Below, piece after piece: positions 25,372 to 34,088 of a stretch of 34,088 nt of DNA. The DNA lies in NCBI GenBank assembly GCA_039028635.1, contig JBCCHV010000070.1:1-34088 (forward strand). The letters are read 5' to 3'. Below the pieces are notes generated by a model that saw only the letters and a program-made list of their open reading frames with translations, had not been told where the DNA came from and made no database searches. Position numbers and translations under genes: made by a program. Each line of letters opens with the position of its first letter. Within the stretch, counting starts at the first letter, position 1. Origin of the DNA: Acidobacteriota bacterium (GTDB lineage Bacteria > Acidobacteriota > Thermoanaerobaculia > Multivoradales > JBCCEF01).

Positions 25372-26865
25372 TTGGCCAACAAAATGCTCGTTGAGAGCGA
25401 TCCCCACCAAACTCGTATCGCGGTGCTCGAGGACGATCGCCTGACGGAGATCTTCGTCGAGCGCAAGCGCCACCGGGGTCTGGTGGGCAACGTCTACAAG
25501 GGACGGGTGACCCGTGTTTTGCCTGGCATGCAGGCGGCCTTCGTCGACATCGGCCTCGAGCGTGACGCCTTTCTCTATGTCAGCGACGTGGTGGAGAACG
25601 TCGACGCGGTGGAAGGCCTGGATCTGGCGCAGGAAGATGTTCACGATCTGACGGCGCCGGAGGACCTCTCGATCGACGATCTCCTCAAGGCCGGCCAGGA
25701 AATCATCGTGCAGGTGGTGAAGGACCCCTTGCCCAACAAGGGAGCCCGCATCAGCACCCACGTCACCCTGCCCGGACGCTATCTGGTGCTGCTGCCCACG
25801 GTCCGCCACTTCGGGGTGTCGCGCCGCATCGAAGAAGAGGACGAGCGCAATCGCCTGATCGAGCTCCTCGAGGGGCTGCCGCCGGCGAGCGGCGGCTTGA
25901 TCGTCCGCACCGTCGGCGAAGGGCGCGAGCGGGATGACTTCACCAGCGACCTCGACTACCTCAACTCGCTCTGGCACCGGGTGCGCTCGCGGGCCTCGAA
26001 GGTTTCCGCACCGACCCTGCTGCATCGCGACCTCGACCTCGCCCTACGGGTGGTGCGGGATGTCGTGACCCAAGACTTCACGGTGCTGTGGGTGGACGGC
26101 GAAGAGACCTACGAGCGCATCGTCGAGTTTCTCGACCAGGTGCAGCCGCGCCTGGTCGGCAAGGTCAAGCTCTATGGCCAGGACTCGTCCCTGTTCGAGC
26201 AGTTCGGCATCGAGACCCAGATCGAGGCCGCCCTGCGCAGCAAGGTCTGGCTCAAGTCCGGCGGCTACATCGTGATCAATCCCACCGAGGCACTGGTGGC
26301 GATCGACGTCAACACCGGTCGCTTCGTCGGGCAGCGGAACCTCGAGGACACGGTGCTCAAGACCAACCTCGAGGCGGTGCGCGAGATCGTCCGCCAGATT
26401 CGCCTGCGCGACCTCGGCGGCATTCTGGTGATCGACCTCATCGACATGGTCGAAGCGGAGCACCGCGAAGAGGTCTTCGCCCTGCTCGAGACCGAGCTCC
26501 ACAAGGATCGCGCCAAGACCAAGGTGCTGTCGATCTCGGAGTTCGGCCTGGTCGAGATCACCCGCAAGCGCAGCCGCGCCAATCTCCAGCGACTGCTCAC
26601 CCAACCGTGCCCCCATTGCAGCGGCTCGGGACGCATCCAGTCGCTCTCGACCATCTGCCTCAAGCTACGCCGGGAAGTGCTCAAGGTGGTCACCGGAGCC
26701 GCCGGCTCGGAGCTGCTGTTACGCGTCCACCCGGACGTTGCCCAGGCGCTGCAGGCGGATGAGCTGTCGATCCTCTCGGAACTCGAGCGCGAGCTCGGTG
26801 GCCGCATCCTGCTGCAGAGCGACCCCGAGCTGCACCAGGAAAACTTCAACGTGACGGAAGTCTAG
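25372..26865 (+). CDS. rng: Ribonuclease G/E family endoribonuclease
   Basis: A 497-residue single-strand endoribonuclease that processes rRNA and mRNA in the cytoplasm. An S1 RNA-binding domain is at the N-terminus (RHRGLVGNVYKGRVTRVLPG near 30-50), followed by the RNase H-like and DNase I-like core. The metal-binding aspartates are D312 in VAIDVNTGRFVG and D355 in VIDLIDMVE, 43 residues apart as in E. coli RNase E (303 and 346). The zinc-link CPHC (C413, C416) is 58 residues further, again as in RNase E. It ends soon after, without the long degradosome scaffold, so RNase G is the better name. TTG at 25372 is preferred because GAGGAG (25356-25361) is ten bases upstream; the in-frame ATG at 25384 would be 22 bases away. 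Confidence 0.94.
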   Translation: MANKMLVESDPHQTRIAVLEDDRLTEIFVERKRHRGLVGNVYKGRVTRVLPGMQAAFVDIGLERDAFLYVSDVVENVDAVEGLDLAQEDVHDLTAPEDLSIDDLLKAGQEIIVQVVKDPLPNKGARISTHVTLPGRYLVLLPTVRHFGVSRRIEEEDERNRLIELLEGLPPASGGLIVRTVGEGRERDDFTSDLDYLNSLWHRVRSRASKVSAPTLLHRDLDLALRVVRDVVTQDFTVLWVDGEETYERIVEFLDQVQPRLVGKVKLYGQDSSLFEQFGIETQIEAALRSKVWLKSGGYIVINPTEALVAIDVNTGRFVGQRNLEDTVLKTNLEAVREIVRQIRLRDLGGILVIDLIDMVEAEHREEVFALLETELHKDRAKTKVLSISEFGLVEITRKRSRANLQRLLTQPCPHCSGSGRIQSLSTICLKLRREVLKVVTGAAGSELLLRVHPDVAQALQADELSILSELERELGGRILLQSDPELHQENFNVTEV

Positions 26866-26980
26866 TCCGACCCTCTCACCGACTTTCAGCGCCAATCCGT
26901 ATGTCCCCGAATCTGCTGCGGCCGACCGCTGACGCCCATCTCCGAAAACCGGCAAACCTGATGAAGGGATTGGACTGACC

Positions 26981-29197
26981 GTGGCGGCGCCACCGGCCTC
27001 TGCCGTGGCCGATTTCGGCGAGCCCTTCGAGGTGGAGGGCTTCGAAGGCCGGGTCGCGTCCGCCTACCAGCCCGCCGACCTGGCGGCGACGGTGGCCCAC
27101 GCCCTCGATCCGGCGGCGGCCATCGAAACCCTTCACTGGGGGCGCAACTACCTCTACCGAACCCTTTTCGAGACCGCCGACGGCAGCGTCGAGGTGGTGG
27201 TCAAGCAGTTCCGCAATGCCAGCCGCCGGCAGCGCCTCGATCGTCGAATCAAAGGCAGCAAGGCGGAGCGCAGCTGGCGAACGGCGGTGGCCTTCGGCGC
27301 CGCCGGCCTGTTGACCCCGGAGCCGGTGCTCCTCGCCGAGTCGAAGCGCCCGGACGGTCCCTCTTTCTATCTCTGCCGCTACCTCGGCGAAGTGGTCGAG
27401 GCGCGCTACTTCTTCCGCGCCCGCAATGTCGGTGAGGAAGGCCAGGAGTTTCCCCACCTCGACCCGGAGGCGGTCCTCACCGGCCTCGGCCAGAGCCTGC
27501 GGCGAATGCACGATGCCGGCTTCCTGCATCGCGACATGTCGAGTGGCAATGTCCTGATCGAGCCGCGGCGAGGCGACGGCGAAGGCCCGAACCTGGCCTT
27601 TCACATCATCGACCTCAACCGCACCCGCCGCCTCGCCTCCCTGTCGGACCGTCAGCGCAGCCGCGACCTCAGCCGCCTGATGATCTTCCGGCCAGAGGAT
27701 CAACGCCGCTTCCTCGACGCCTACTGGGGTCCGGCGAGTGAGCGCCAGCGAAACCTCTACCAGCGCTACCACCGCGGCTTCTTGAACAAAAACCGGATCA
27801 AGAAGCAGGTGCGGGGCCGACTTCGAGGGTTGACCCAATGGCTCCGCGACCTGGTGTTGCCGCGCCACGCCCACGCCCACATCCCGAACGTCCCGGAGGG
27901 CACCGAAACGCGCGAGAAGGTGGTCTGGGATCGCCTTTCGGATCAGCCTCACCAACACGCCGGCAAGCTCGAGAAGCTCGGCACCCGCATGGCCGACTTT
28001 CCCCAGCATGCGGCCGAGCTGGCCGCCGCCGCCGGCGCCCTACCGGCGGCTCGCAAACGCTACCGTGAGCTCACCGCCGACCTCTACCAGAGCCCCGCCC
28101 CGTGGCCCGGAGCCGGCATCTGCCTACGTCCCTGGCCGGAAGATCCGGAGGCCCTGCTGACCGCCGTCGACGAGCTCGGAGTCCGCCAGATCCTGCTCCG
28201 CCTCCACCCCTGGCAGGAAGACCACGGGGACGAGGAGAGCCTCGCCCGAGAGCTCGCCCAACGCGGCTACGAGCTGACCTTCGCGCTGCCTCAAAACCGT
28301 GAGCTGGTGCGCGACCCGGAGCGCTGGCGGCACGCCATCGAGGAGCTCGCCGAGCGTTTCCGACCCTTCGGCAGCACCTTTCAGATCGGCCAGGCGATCA
28401 ATCGCAGCAAATGGGGAGTGTGGAACCTGCGAGAGTACTTCGAGCTCGCCGAGACCGCCGCCGGCATTCTGCGACGGCGGCCCGGCACCCAGATCCTCGG
28501 CCCGGGCGTGATCGACTTCGAGCTCCACGCCACCGCCGCGGCTCTCAACTGGCGTCACACCGACCTCTGCTTCGACGCCATGGCCAGCCTGCTCTACGTC
28601 GACCGCCGCGGTGCTCCCGAGAATCGCCAGGTGGGCTTCGACACGGTCGGCAAGGTGACCCTGCTCAAGGCGATCGCCGAAACCGCCCGCAACTGTCGCG
28701 GCCGGAGCTGGATCACCGAAGTCAACTGGCCCCTCTGGGAAGGTCCCCACTCGCCCGCCGGCCGCTCCGTCTCGGTGAGCGAAGAAGTCCAGGCCCACTA
28801 CCTGACCCGTTACTTCTTGCTCGCCTTCGGCACCGGCCTGGTGGAGCGCATCTTCTGGTGGCAGTTGGTGGCCCGCGGCTATGGGCTGACCACCGAGGAG
28901 GACGGCGTCCTACGCCGCCGGCCGAGCTTCCACGCCCTCGCCTTCCTCGAGCGGGAGTTGCGCCACGGTCAGCTCGTCGGCCCCCTCGAAGTGGCGCCGC
29001 CGGCGCGAGCGATTCTCTACCGCAACGGCGGCGGAGACGCCGGGCTGATCGCTTGGTCGACGGAGGGCGAGGTCGAGGTCGAGCTGCCCGGCGTCGGCGG
29101 CGTCGGCCGCGACCTCACCGGTCGTGAGGTGAAGCTGCCCAGCCCCGGCCGAGCCCGCCTCGGACCGGGCCCGTCCTTCTATCCGTTCGAAGCTTGA
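26981..29197 (+). CDS. WaaP/InaA-type kinase fused to a GH-A-like (beta/alpha)8 domain
   Basis: A 738-residue two-domain protein. Residues 35-270 resemble LPS sugar kinases (WaaP/InaA/KdkA type): candidate ATP-binding K75 in VEVVVKQFRN, catalytic loop LHRDMSSGNVLI with D185, and metal-binding D211 in IIDLNRTR. An arginine/histidine-rich linker follows (270-370). Residues 375-680 resemble a clan GH-A glycosidase barrel: strand QIGQAINRSKWG (468-479), then ITEVNW with candidate nucleophile E580, then a small beta domain at the end. Where GH39/GH5 relatives show Gly-Asn-Glu-Pro, this protein has Gly-Gln-Ala-Ile, so the general acid seems lost. GTG start with AAGGGA about 11 bases upstream. No signal peptide, so it is cytoplasmic. 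The 3' end overlaps the next, convergent gene by 19 bases. Confidence 0.72.
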   Translation: MAAPPASAVADFGEPFEVEGFEGRVASAYQPADLAATVAHALDPAAAIETLHWGRNYLYRTLFETADGSVEVVVKQFRNASRRQRLDRRIKGSKAERSWRTAVAFGAAGLLTPEPVLLAESKRPDGPSFYLCRYLGEVVEARYFFRARNVGEEGQEFPHLDPEAVLTGLGQSLRRMHDAGFLHRDMSSGNVLIEPRRGDGEGPNLAFHIIDLNRTRRLASLSDRQRSRDLSRLMIFRPEDQRRFLDAYWGPASERQRNLYQRYHRGFLNKNRIKKQVRGRLRGLTQWLRDLVLPRHAHAHIPNVPEGTETREKVVWDRLSDQPHQHAGKLEKLGTRMADFPQHAAELAAAAGALPAARKRYRELTADLYQSPAPWPGAGICLRPWPEDPEALLTAVDELGVRQILLRLHPWQEDHGDEESLARELAQRGYELTFALPQNRELVRDPERWRHAIEELAERFRPFGSTFQIGQAINRSKWGVWNLREYFELAETAAGILRRRPGTQILGPGVIDFELHATAAALNWRHTDLCFDAMASLLYVDRRGAPENRQVGFDTVGKVTLLKAIAETARNCRGRSWITEVNWPLWEGPHSPAGRSVSVSEEVQAHYLTRYFLLAFGTGLVERIFWWQLVARGYGLTTEEDGVLRRRPSFHALAFLERELRHGQLVGPLEVAPPARAILYRNGGGDAGLIAWSTEGEVEVELPGVGGVGRDLTGREVKLPSPGRARLGPGPSFYPFEA

Positions 29198-29415
29198 GAT
29201 TGGCCGTTCGAGCCCTCGCTGGGCTCCAAGGCTTCGTGCAGGGCGGCCACGAACCAAGACTCCGGATCGGCGATGCGGTCGTACTTGAACCACATGGCGC
29301 TGATCAGCTCGGTCAGGATTTCCTGGGCGCGGTCCGGCGAAACGTTGTGAGCCGAGAGAATCAGCTCGGCCAAGACGCTGAGCCGCGCGAGCAAATCTTC
29401 GCTAGGCCCGCTCAT
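29179..29415 (-). CDS. Small hypothetical protein
   Basis: A 78-residue acidic, mostly helical protein starting MSGPSEDLLARLSVLAELIL. I do not recognise a named family. The central WFKYDRIADPESWFVAALHEAL recalls the helix of ECF-type sigma factor region 2 (the F-x-x-Y-D-R-x-x-x-P-x-x-W-L pattern), but regions 3-4 are absent, so it is not a working sigma factor as it stands. The start chosen is the ATG eight codons inside the longest frame; a TANNNT-like hexamer (29423-29428) lies seven bases upstream of it. It overlaps the end of the kinase-fusion gene. Coding potential is supported by an ordered amphipathic sequence; function unknown. Confidence 0.55.
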   Translation of the reverse strand: MSGPSEDLLARLSVLAELILSAHNVSPDRAQEILTELISAMWFKYDRIADPESWFVAALHEALEPSEGSNGQSQASNG

Positions 29416-29511
29416 GGGCGCCAGCGTAGCACGCGGCACCCATACACCTAAACCCTCTTACTCCAAGATCGTCAGTTTTTCAGGATATTCAGCCCAAAGT
29501 GCTTGCAAAGC

Positions 29512-31055
29512 TCACGAAGGGCCCCCGGCGGCGGGCTTTTTCGGCCCGCCTTCGAACATTTCGGAGACCGGAATCACCTCCACGCGGGTGGCCTCGATGG
29601 GCCGCTTCTCGATCTCTCGATCGGCTTTCTGAATCGCTTCCGGAACCGCCGCCTCGTAGGTGATCGGGCTGGCTTCGTCGGCGACCAGCGCCTGCCGCAG
29701 GCCGTCGCCATCGCCGGTGACCAGGACCGCGACGTAGTCATCCGTCGACAGGTACTTGCGCACCGCCGCGTTGACCTCCTCGACGGTCAGAGCACGCAGG
29801 CGGCGCTCGATCTCGGCGATGAAGGAAGGCATGCCGTAGTAACGGCTGTCGAGCTCGAAGCCGAGGCGAGTCTCGAAGGAGCGCGCCCAAAGCTTGGAGT
29901 AGTTGATCAGGAAGTCGCGGGTGAGCTCGAACTCCTCCTCGGTCAGGCCGCGATCGATCAGTCGGTCGACCTCCGAGAGGGCGGCGCGCAGGGCAAAATG
30001 AGCCGTCTTCGGCACCACCGGACGGACCCACACCGAGAAGTACTGCTGCCGCCGCGGCACGTTCGGGGTCGGGTTGCTGGTGAAGGGCGGGCTGTCGTAG
30101 TACTCGATGTAGGAGTAGTCACCGTAGTTGAGGCCGCGGACGCCGCGCAGCTGCTGCATCAGGCGACCATGGAAGGTGCGGTGCTCGCCCAGGAAGCTGT
30201 TGGCGACCATCAAGGGGTAGTAGTCGGCAGCGGAGCGATCGAGCGGCAGCGGAAAACCGAGATGGATGCCCACCGAGGCGGTTTCCTTCTCGATCAGCCG
30301 AAAATGCCGCCCCTCGATTGGCTTCGGCGCCGGAATCTCGCCGACCCGCGCCTTGCCCTCCGGCAGGCCCCGCAGCGCCGTCTCGAGGTGAGCCGGATAG
30401 CTCTCCGGGAAGCCCCCTCCCAGGCCGACGATCAATCGCCGCAGCACATAGTGGGAGCGATAGAAGGCCTGGATGTCGTCCAGGCCGATGGCGGCGAGCC
30501 CTTGCACCGTGCCGAGGGGCGGATGCTGGTAGGGGTGATCCGCGAAGATCGCCCCCTGGAGCGCCTCGAGGCCGAGCAGCTCGTCACTTCCGGAGCGGAG
30601 ATTGGCGGTCAGATAGGTGGTCGCCAGCTCGCGATTGCGCTCGAAGTCGTCGCCGGCGAAGGCCGGCCGCAGCAGCGCCTCGAGGAGAAGCTCCGTGTAG
30701 GCCTCGAGATGATCGCGATGGACGCTGCCCGAGATCACCGTCACCTCGCGATCACAGGACACCTCGATGGCGGCGGCCATCGGATAGAGCGCTTCCACCA
30801 GCTCGGCGAAGGAGCGCTCGCTGGTCGCCGCCTGGCCGATCATCGCCGAGGTCAGGCAGGCGAGGCCTTCCTTGCCGGCGGGATCATCGGCGGAGCCGAC
30901 CTCGAAGAGCAGGCGCACGGCAATCAGCGGCGACGCCGGCTGACGCTGGGTCAGCATCTCGACCGCCGGGGGAGCCGGCACCGTCAACGCGACGGTGGGC
31001 AGGGCACAGCACAGCATCAGGGCCAGGGCCAAGCAGCGGTTATTGATCGCAGTTC

Positions 31056-31059
<4 letters not shown>
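29512..31059 (-). CDS. M16-family peptidase-like protein lacking the zinc motif (non-catalytic subunit)
   Basis: A 515-residue exported M16 (pitrilysin) homologue. A signal peptide covers about residues 1-25. The position that should hold the His-x-x-Glu-His zinc site reads DPAGKEGLACLTSAMIGQ, so metal binding is lost. The C-terminal half keeps the substrate-binding Arg/Tyr region, GVRGLNYGDYSYIEYY (near 302-317). This split, one subunit with zinc ligands and one with the Arg-Tyr pair, is known for heterodimeric bacterial M16B enzymes. The gene overlaps its upstream catalytic partner by four bases (ATGA), which strongly suggests they form one complex in the periplasm. The C-terminus is Gly/Pro/Lys-rich. 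Confidence 0.9.
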
Positions 31060-32450
<1,391 letters not shown>

Positions 32451-32563
32451 GGGATCTCCTTCGGTTTGCGCCAGCGGCCGGAAAACCAGCGGCGGCCCGA
32501 CTCCAGAACCCGCCAACTCTAACCCACGGGTCGACCTCGACCCCGAATCGATCCGAGAACGTC

Positions 32564-33856
32564 ATGAGCCGACTCCCCCGAACCGCCCTCGCCCTGCTCC
32601 TCGTCGCCCTCGGCCCGCTGCCCGTCGCCGCCGTCGAGGAAGTACGCCGCACCCCCGTCGTCGAGGTCGTCGAAACGGTCTCTCCGGCGGTGGTCAACAT
32701 CGCCGCCGAGGCCATGGTGCGGGACGTCGACCCGTTCTTCGGACCCTTCTTTTCGCGCCAGCGCAAGGCCCAATCCCTCGGCTCCGGCCTGATCATCGAG
32801 GCCAACGGCATCGTGGTGACCAATGCCCATGTCGTCGACGGCGCCTCGCGCATTCTGGTCAACACTCAGGACGGTCGCGAGCTCGAGGCCGAGGTGCTGG
32901 GCTCGGACCGCGACTCGGATCTCGCGGTGCTGAAGGTCGAGGGCCGCAACCTGCCAGCGGTCGCCCTCGGCACCAGCACCGACCTGCTGATCGGCGAAAC
33001 GGTGGTCGCCATCGGCAATCCCTTCGGCCTCTCCCACACGGTGACCGCCGGCATGCTGTCGGCGCGCGGCCGCACCGTGCCGGCGGAGAGCGGCGAGAGC
33101 CTGTACACCGACTTCCTGCAGACCGACGCCTCGATCAACCCGGGCAATTCCGGCGGCCCGCTGGTCAACCTCGCCGGCTCGGTGATCGGCATCAACACCG
33201 CCATCATCAGCGGCGCCAACGGCATCGGCTTCGCCATCCCCGCCGACCGCGCCCGCCGGGTGGTCGGCGATCTGCTGCGCTTCGGCGAGCTGCAGCCCTT
33301 GTGGACCGGGCTGAGGGTGGTCAGCATTCACCCCGAGCTGGCGCGCCGCCAGGGTCTGTCGCTGGATCGCGGCGTGCTGGTGGCCAAGGTCTACCCCGGC
33401 TCCCCGGCCGCCCAGGCGGGATTGGTCGAGAACGACATCATCCTCGCCGCCGGCAGCCGCTCCGCCGACAGCCGCGAAGACCTCACCACCGCCCTTTACT
33501 CGATCGCCGTCGGAGAACCGCTGGCCCTCGCGGTGCAGCGCGGTGGCGAGCGCATCGACCTCGAGCTGCGCGCCCAGCGGCCGCCGCGCGGCCTCGGCTT
33601 GCGTTTCCTCGAGCGCGCCATCGGGCTCAGCGTCGAGCCGCGACGCAATGGCCTCACCATCACCCGCGTGCTGACCGGCACCGCCGCCCACGAGCGTGGC
33701 CTACGGCCTGGCGACCGCATCGCCGCCGCCAACGGCCAGCGCCTGGCGGGCACCGAAGAGCTCGGCCGCGAAGTGCTGCGCGGCCTCGAGCGCGGTGGTC
33801 TGTTGCTCCAGGTGGTGCGCGGCCGCTACGCCTACAACCTCAATTTCGGCCTGTAG
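32564..33856 (+). CDS. HtrA/DegP-type periplasmic serine protease
   Basis: A 430-residue trypsin-fold protease. A signal peptide covers residues 1-23. The catalytic triad is H89 (VVTNAHVVDG), D119 (SDRDSDLAVL) and S196 (NPGNSGGPL). Two PDZ domains follow: about 250-340 (LDRGVLVAKVYPGSPAAQAG) and about 345-425 (NGLTITRVLTGTAAHERGLR). The arrangement is that of DegP/DegQ, which degrade or refold damaged envelope proteins. The linker before the triad (DPFFGPFFSRQRKAQSLGSG) is typical. The ATG has no strong Shine-Dalgarno and was chosen because the signal peptide starts there. It is divergent from the M16 pair and is followed by a repeat-rich noncoding stretch. Confidence 0.95.
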   Translation: MSRLPRTALALLLVALGPLPVAAVEEVRRTPVVEVVETVSPAVVNIAAEAMVRDVDPFFGPFFSRQRKAQSLGSGLIIEANGIVVTNAHVVDGASRILVNTQDGRELEAEVLGSDRDSDLAVLKVEGRNLPAVALGTSTDLLIGETVVAIGNPFGLSHTVTAGMLSARGRTVPAESGESLYTDFLQTDASINPGNSGGPLVNLAGSVIGINTAIISGANGIGFAIPADRARRVVGDLLRFGELQPLWTGLRVVSIHPELARRQGLSLDRGVLVAKVYPGSPAAQAGLVENDIILAAGSRSADSREDLTTALYSIAVGEPLALAVQRGGERIDLELRAQRPPRGLGLRFLERAIGLSVEPRRNGLTITRVLTGTAAHERGLRPGDRIAAANGQRLAGTEELGREVLRGLERGGLLLQVVRGRYAYNLNFGL

Positions 33857-33864
33857 CACCGACT

Positions 33865-33910
33865 AGCAGGCTGCTGAAAAAGTCGCGTGGCGACTTATTC
33901 AGCGCCTGCT
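33865..33910. repeat. Long imperfect palindrome (REP- or insertion-remnant-like hairpin)
   Basis: AGCAGGC, a bulged T and a 14-base arm (33873-33886) pair across a GTG loop (33887-33889) with a 14-base arm (33890-33903) and GCCTGCT (33904-33910). The 21-base stem has one mismatch and one bulge. It starts eight bases after the htrA stop, so it may end that transcript, though no U tract follows. The GCAGGCTGCTGAAAAA opening resembles a dispersed repeat that I associate with the ends of some insertion sequences; this is recollection, not a demonstrated match. Confidence 0.7.
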
Positions 33911-33933
33911 GTTTGTTTCAGGGGCGCCCGGCC

Positions 33934-33956
33934 AGGGGGGCTAAAGGCGCCCCCCT
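33934..33956. repeat. Second perfect hairpin downstream of the HtrA-type gene
   Basis: AGGGGGGC (33934-33941) and GCCCCCCT (33949-33956) pair perfectly across a seven-base loop. An alternative pairing uses GGGGCGCC (33921-33928) with GGCGCCCC (33946-33953). Either fold could act as a transcript end or as part of a repeat element. Confidence 0.5.
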
Positions 33957-33971
33957 CAGGCGCACGCACAT

Positions 33972-34088
33972 GTCGTGCGCCTTCACCCCCGTCCTCGGCG
34001 GCTTTGCCGCCGCCTCGCCCCTCGGGCTCGGGAACTCTTGAGGACCAAAGATGCGCCGTCGTGCGCCTTCACCCCCGTCCTCGGCGGC
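33972..34088. repeat. Direct repeat of at least 31 bases at the window end
   Basis: The 31 bases at 33972-34002, beginning GTCGTGCGCCTTCACC, recur without change at 34058-34088, where the window ends, so the true repeat may be longer. The start-to-start distance is 86 bases. Between them lies GGCGGC-TTT-GCCGCC (33997-34011), a small hairpin that begins inside the first copy. No open frame here looks like a gene, so I read it as the edge of an intergenic repeat array. Confidence 0.65.

Noticed and set aside
26901-26978. A 25-codon frame just before the kinase-fusion gene, possibly a leader peptide
   Set aside because: No ribosome-binding site, no attenuator structure and no composition bias; it is most likely chance.
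29530-29550. A GGCGGGC/GCCCGCC hairpin with a T-rich loop near the end of the non-catalytic M16 gene, considered as a terminator
   Set aside because: It lies inside the coding sequence, the T run is in the loop and not after the stem, and no U tract follows on either strand.

Overview
The window is a GC-rich, gene-dense piece of bacterial chromosome from a diderm (Gram-negative type) organism. Evidence for an outer envelope: two lipobox proteins, an LPS-kinase-like protein, PpiD- and HtrA-type periplasmic quality-control proteins and two secreted M16 peptidases. The single chromosomal copies of serS, ruvA, ruvB, mreBCD, mrdA, rodA and rng argue against a plasmid or phage. GTG, TTG and probably CTG starts are common. 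My best guess is an Acidobacteriota-like lineage (for example Thermoanaerobaculia), but this is an impression from gene content and GC, not a demonstrated assignment. I see no rRNA, tRNA, CRISPR array or intact insertion sequence.

Layout. 1-5.7 kb is a mixed accessory stretch: a gene 3' end, a DUF4328 membrane protein, a LACTB-like serine-hydrolase lipoprotein, an AraC-type regulator, a TmrB-like P-loop protein, a ClpP-fold-like lipoprotein and a decaprenyl-phosphate phosphoribosyltransferase-like UbiA enzyme. serS follows, convergent with the latter. 7.1-11.8 kb is a tightly coupled three-gene operon (two large polytopic membrane proteins, the second GT-C-like, and a GT2 glycosyltransferase), probably for a surface glycan. 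A BrnT/BrnA toxin-antitoxin pair follows at 11.9-12.4 kb. 12.4-18.3 kb on the minus strand reads ppiD, ruvA, ruvB, then an ADP-forming acyl-CoA synthetase. 18.5-26.9 kb on the plus strand is the rod-shape cluster: a FecR-domain membrane protein, mreB, mreC, mreD, mrdA (PBP2), rodA and rng. After it comes an unusual fusion of a WaaP/InaA-type kinase with a glycoside-hydrolase-like domain, then a small unknown gene. 29.5-33.9 kb holds two overlapping M16 peptidase genes (one catalytic, one without the zinc motif), divergent from an HtrA-type protease. The last 230 bases are noncoding and repeat-rich.

The genes worth most attention are the kinase/glycosidase-like fusion, which may have lost its general acid, and a recurring promoter layout (TAGAAT, six bases, start codon) that predicts leaderless mRNAs for three unrelated genes. 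No gene-free stretch exceeds 300 bases. The longest are 3115-3394 (280 b, the AraC/TmrB divergent region, only one -10 element recognised), 808-1065 (258 b, a -10 element and a weak hairpin) and 33857-34088 (232 b, hairpins and a direct repeat).
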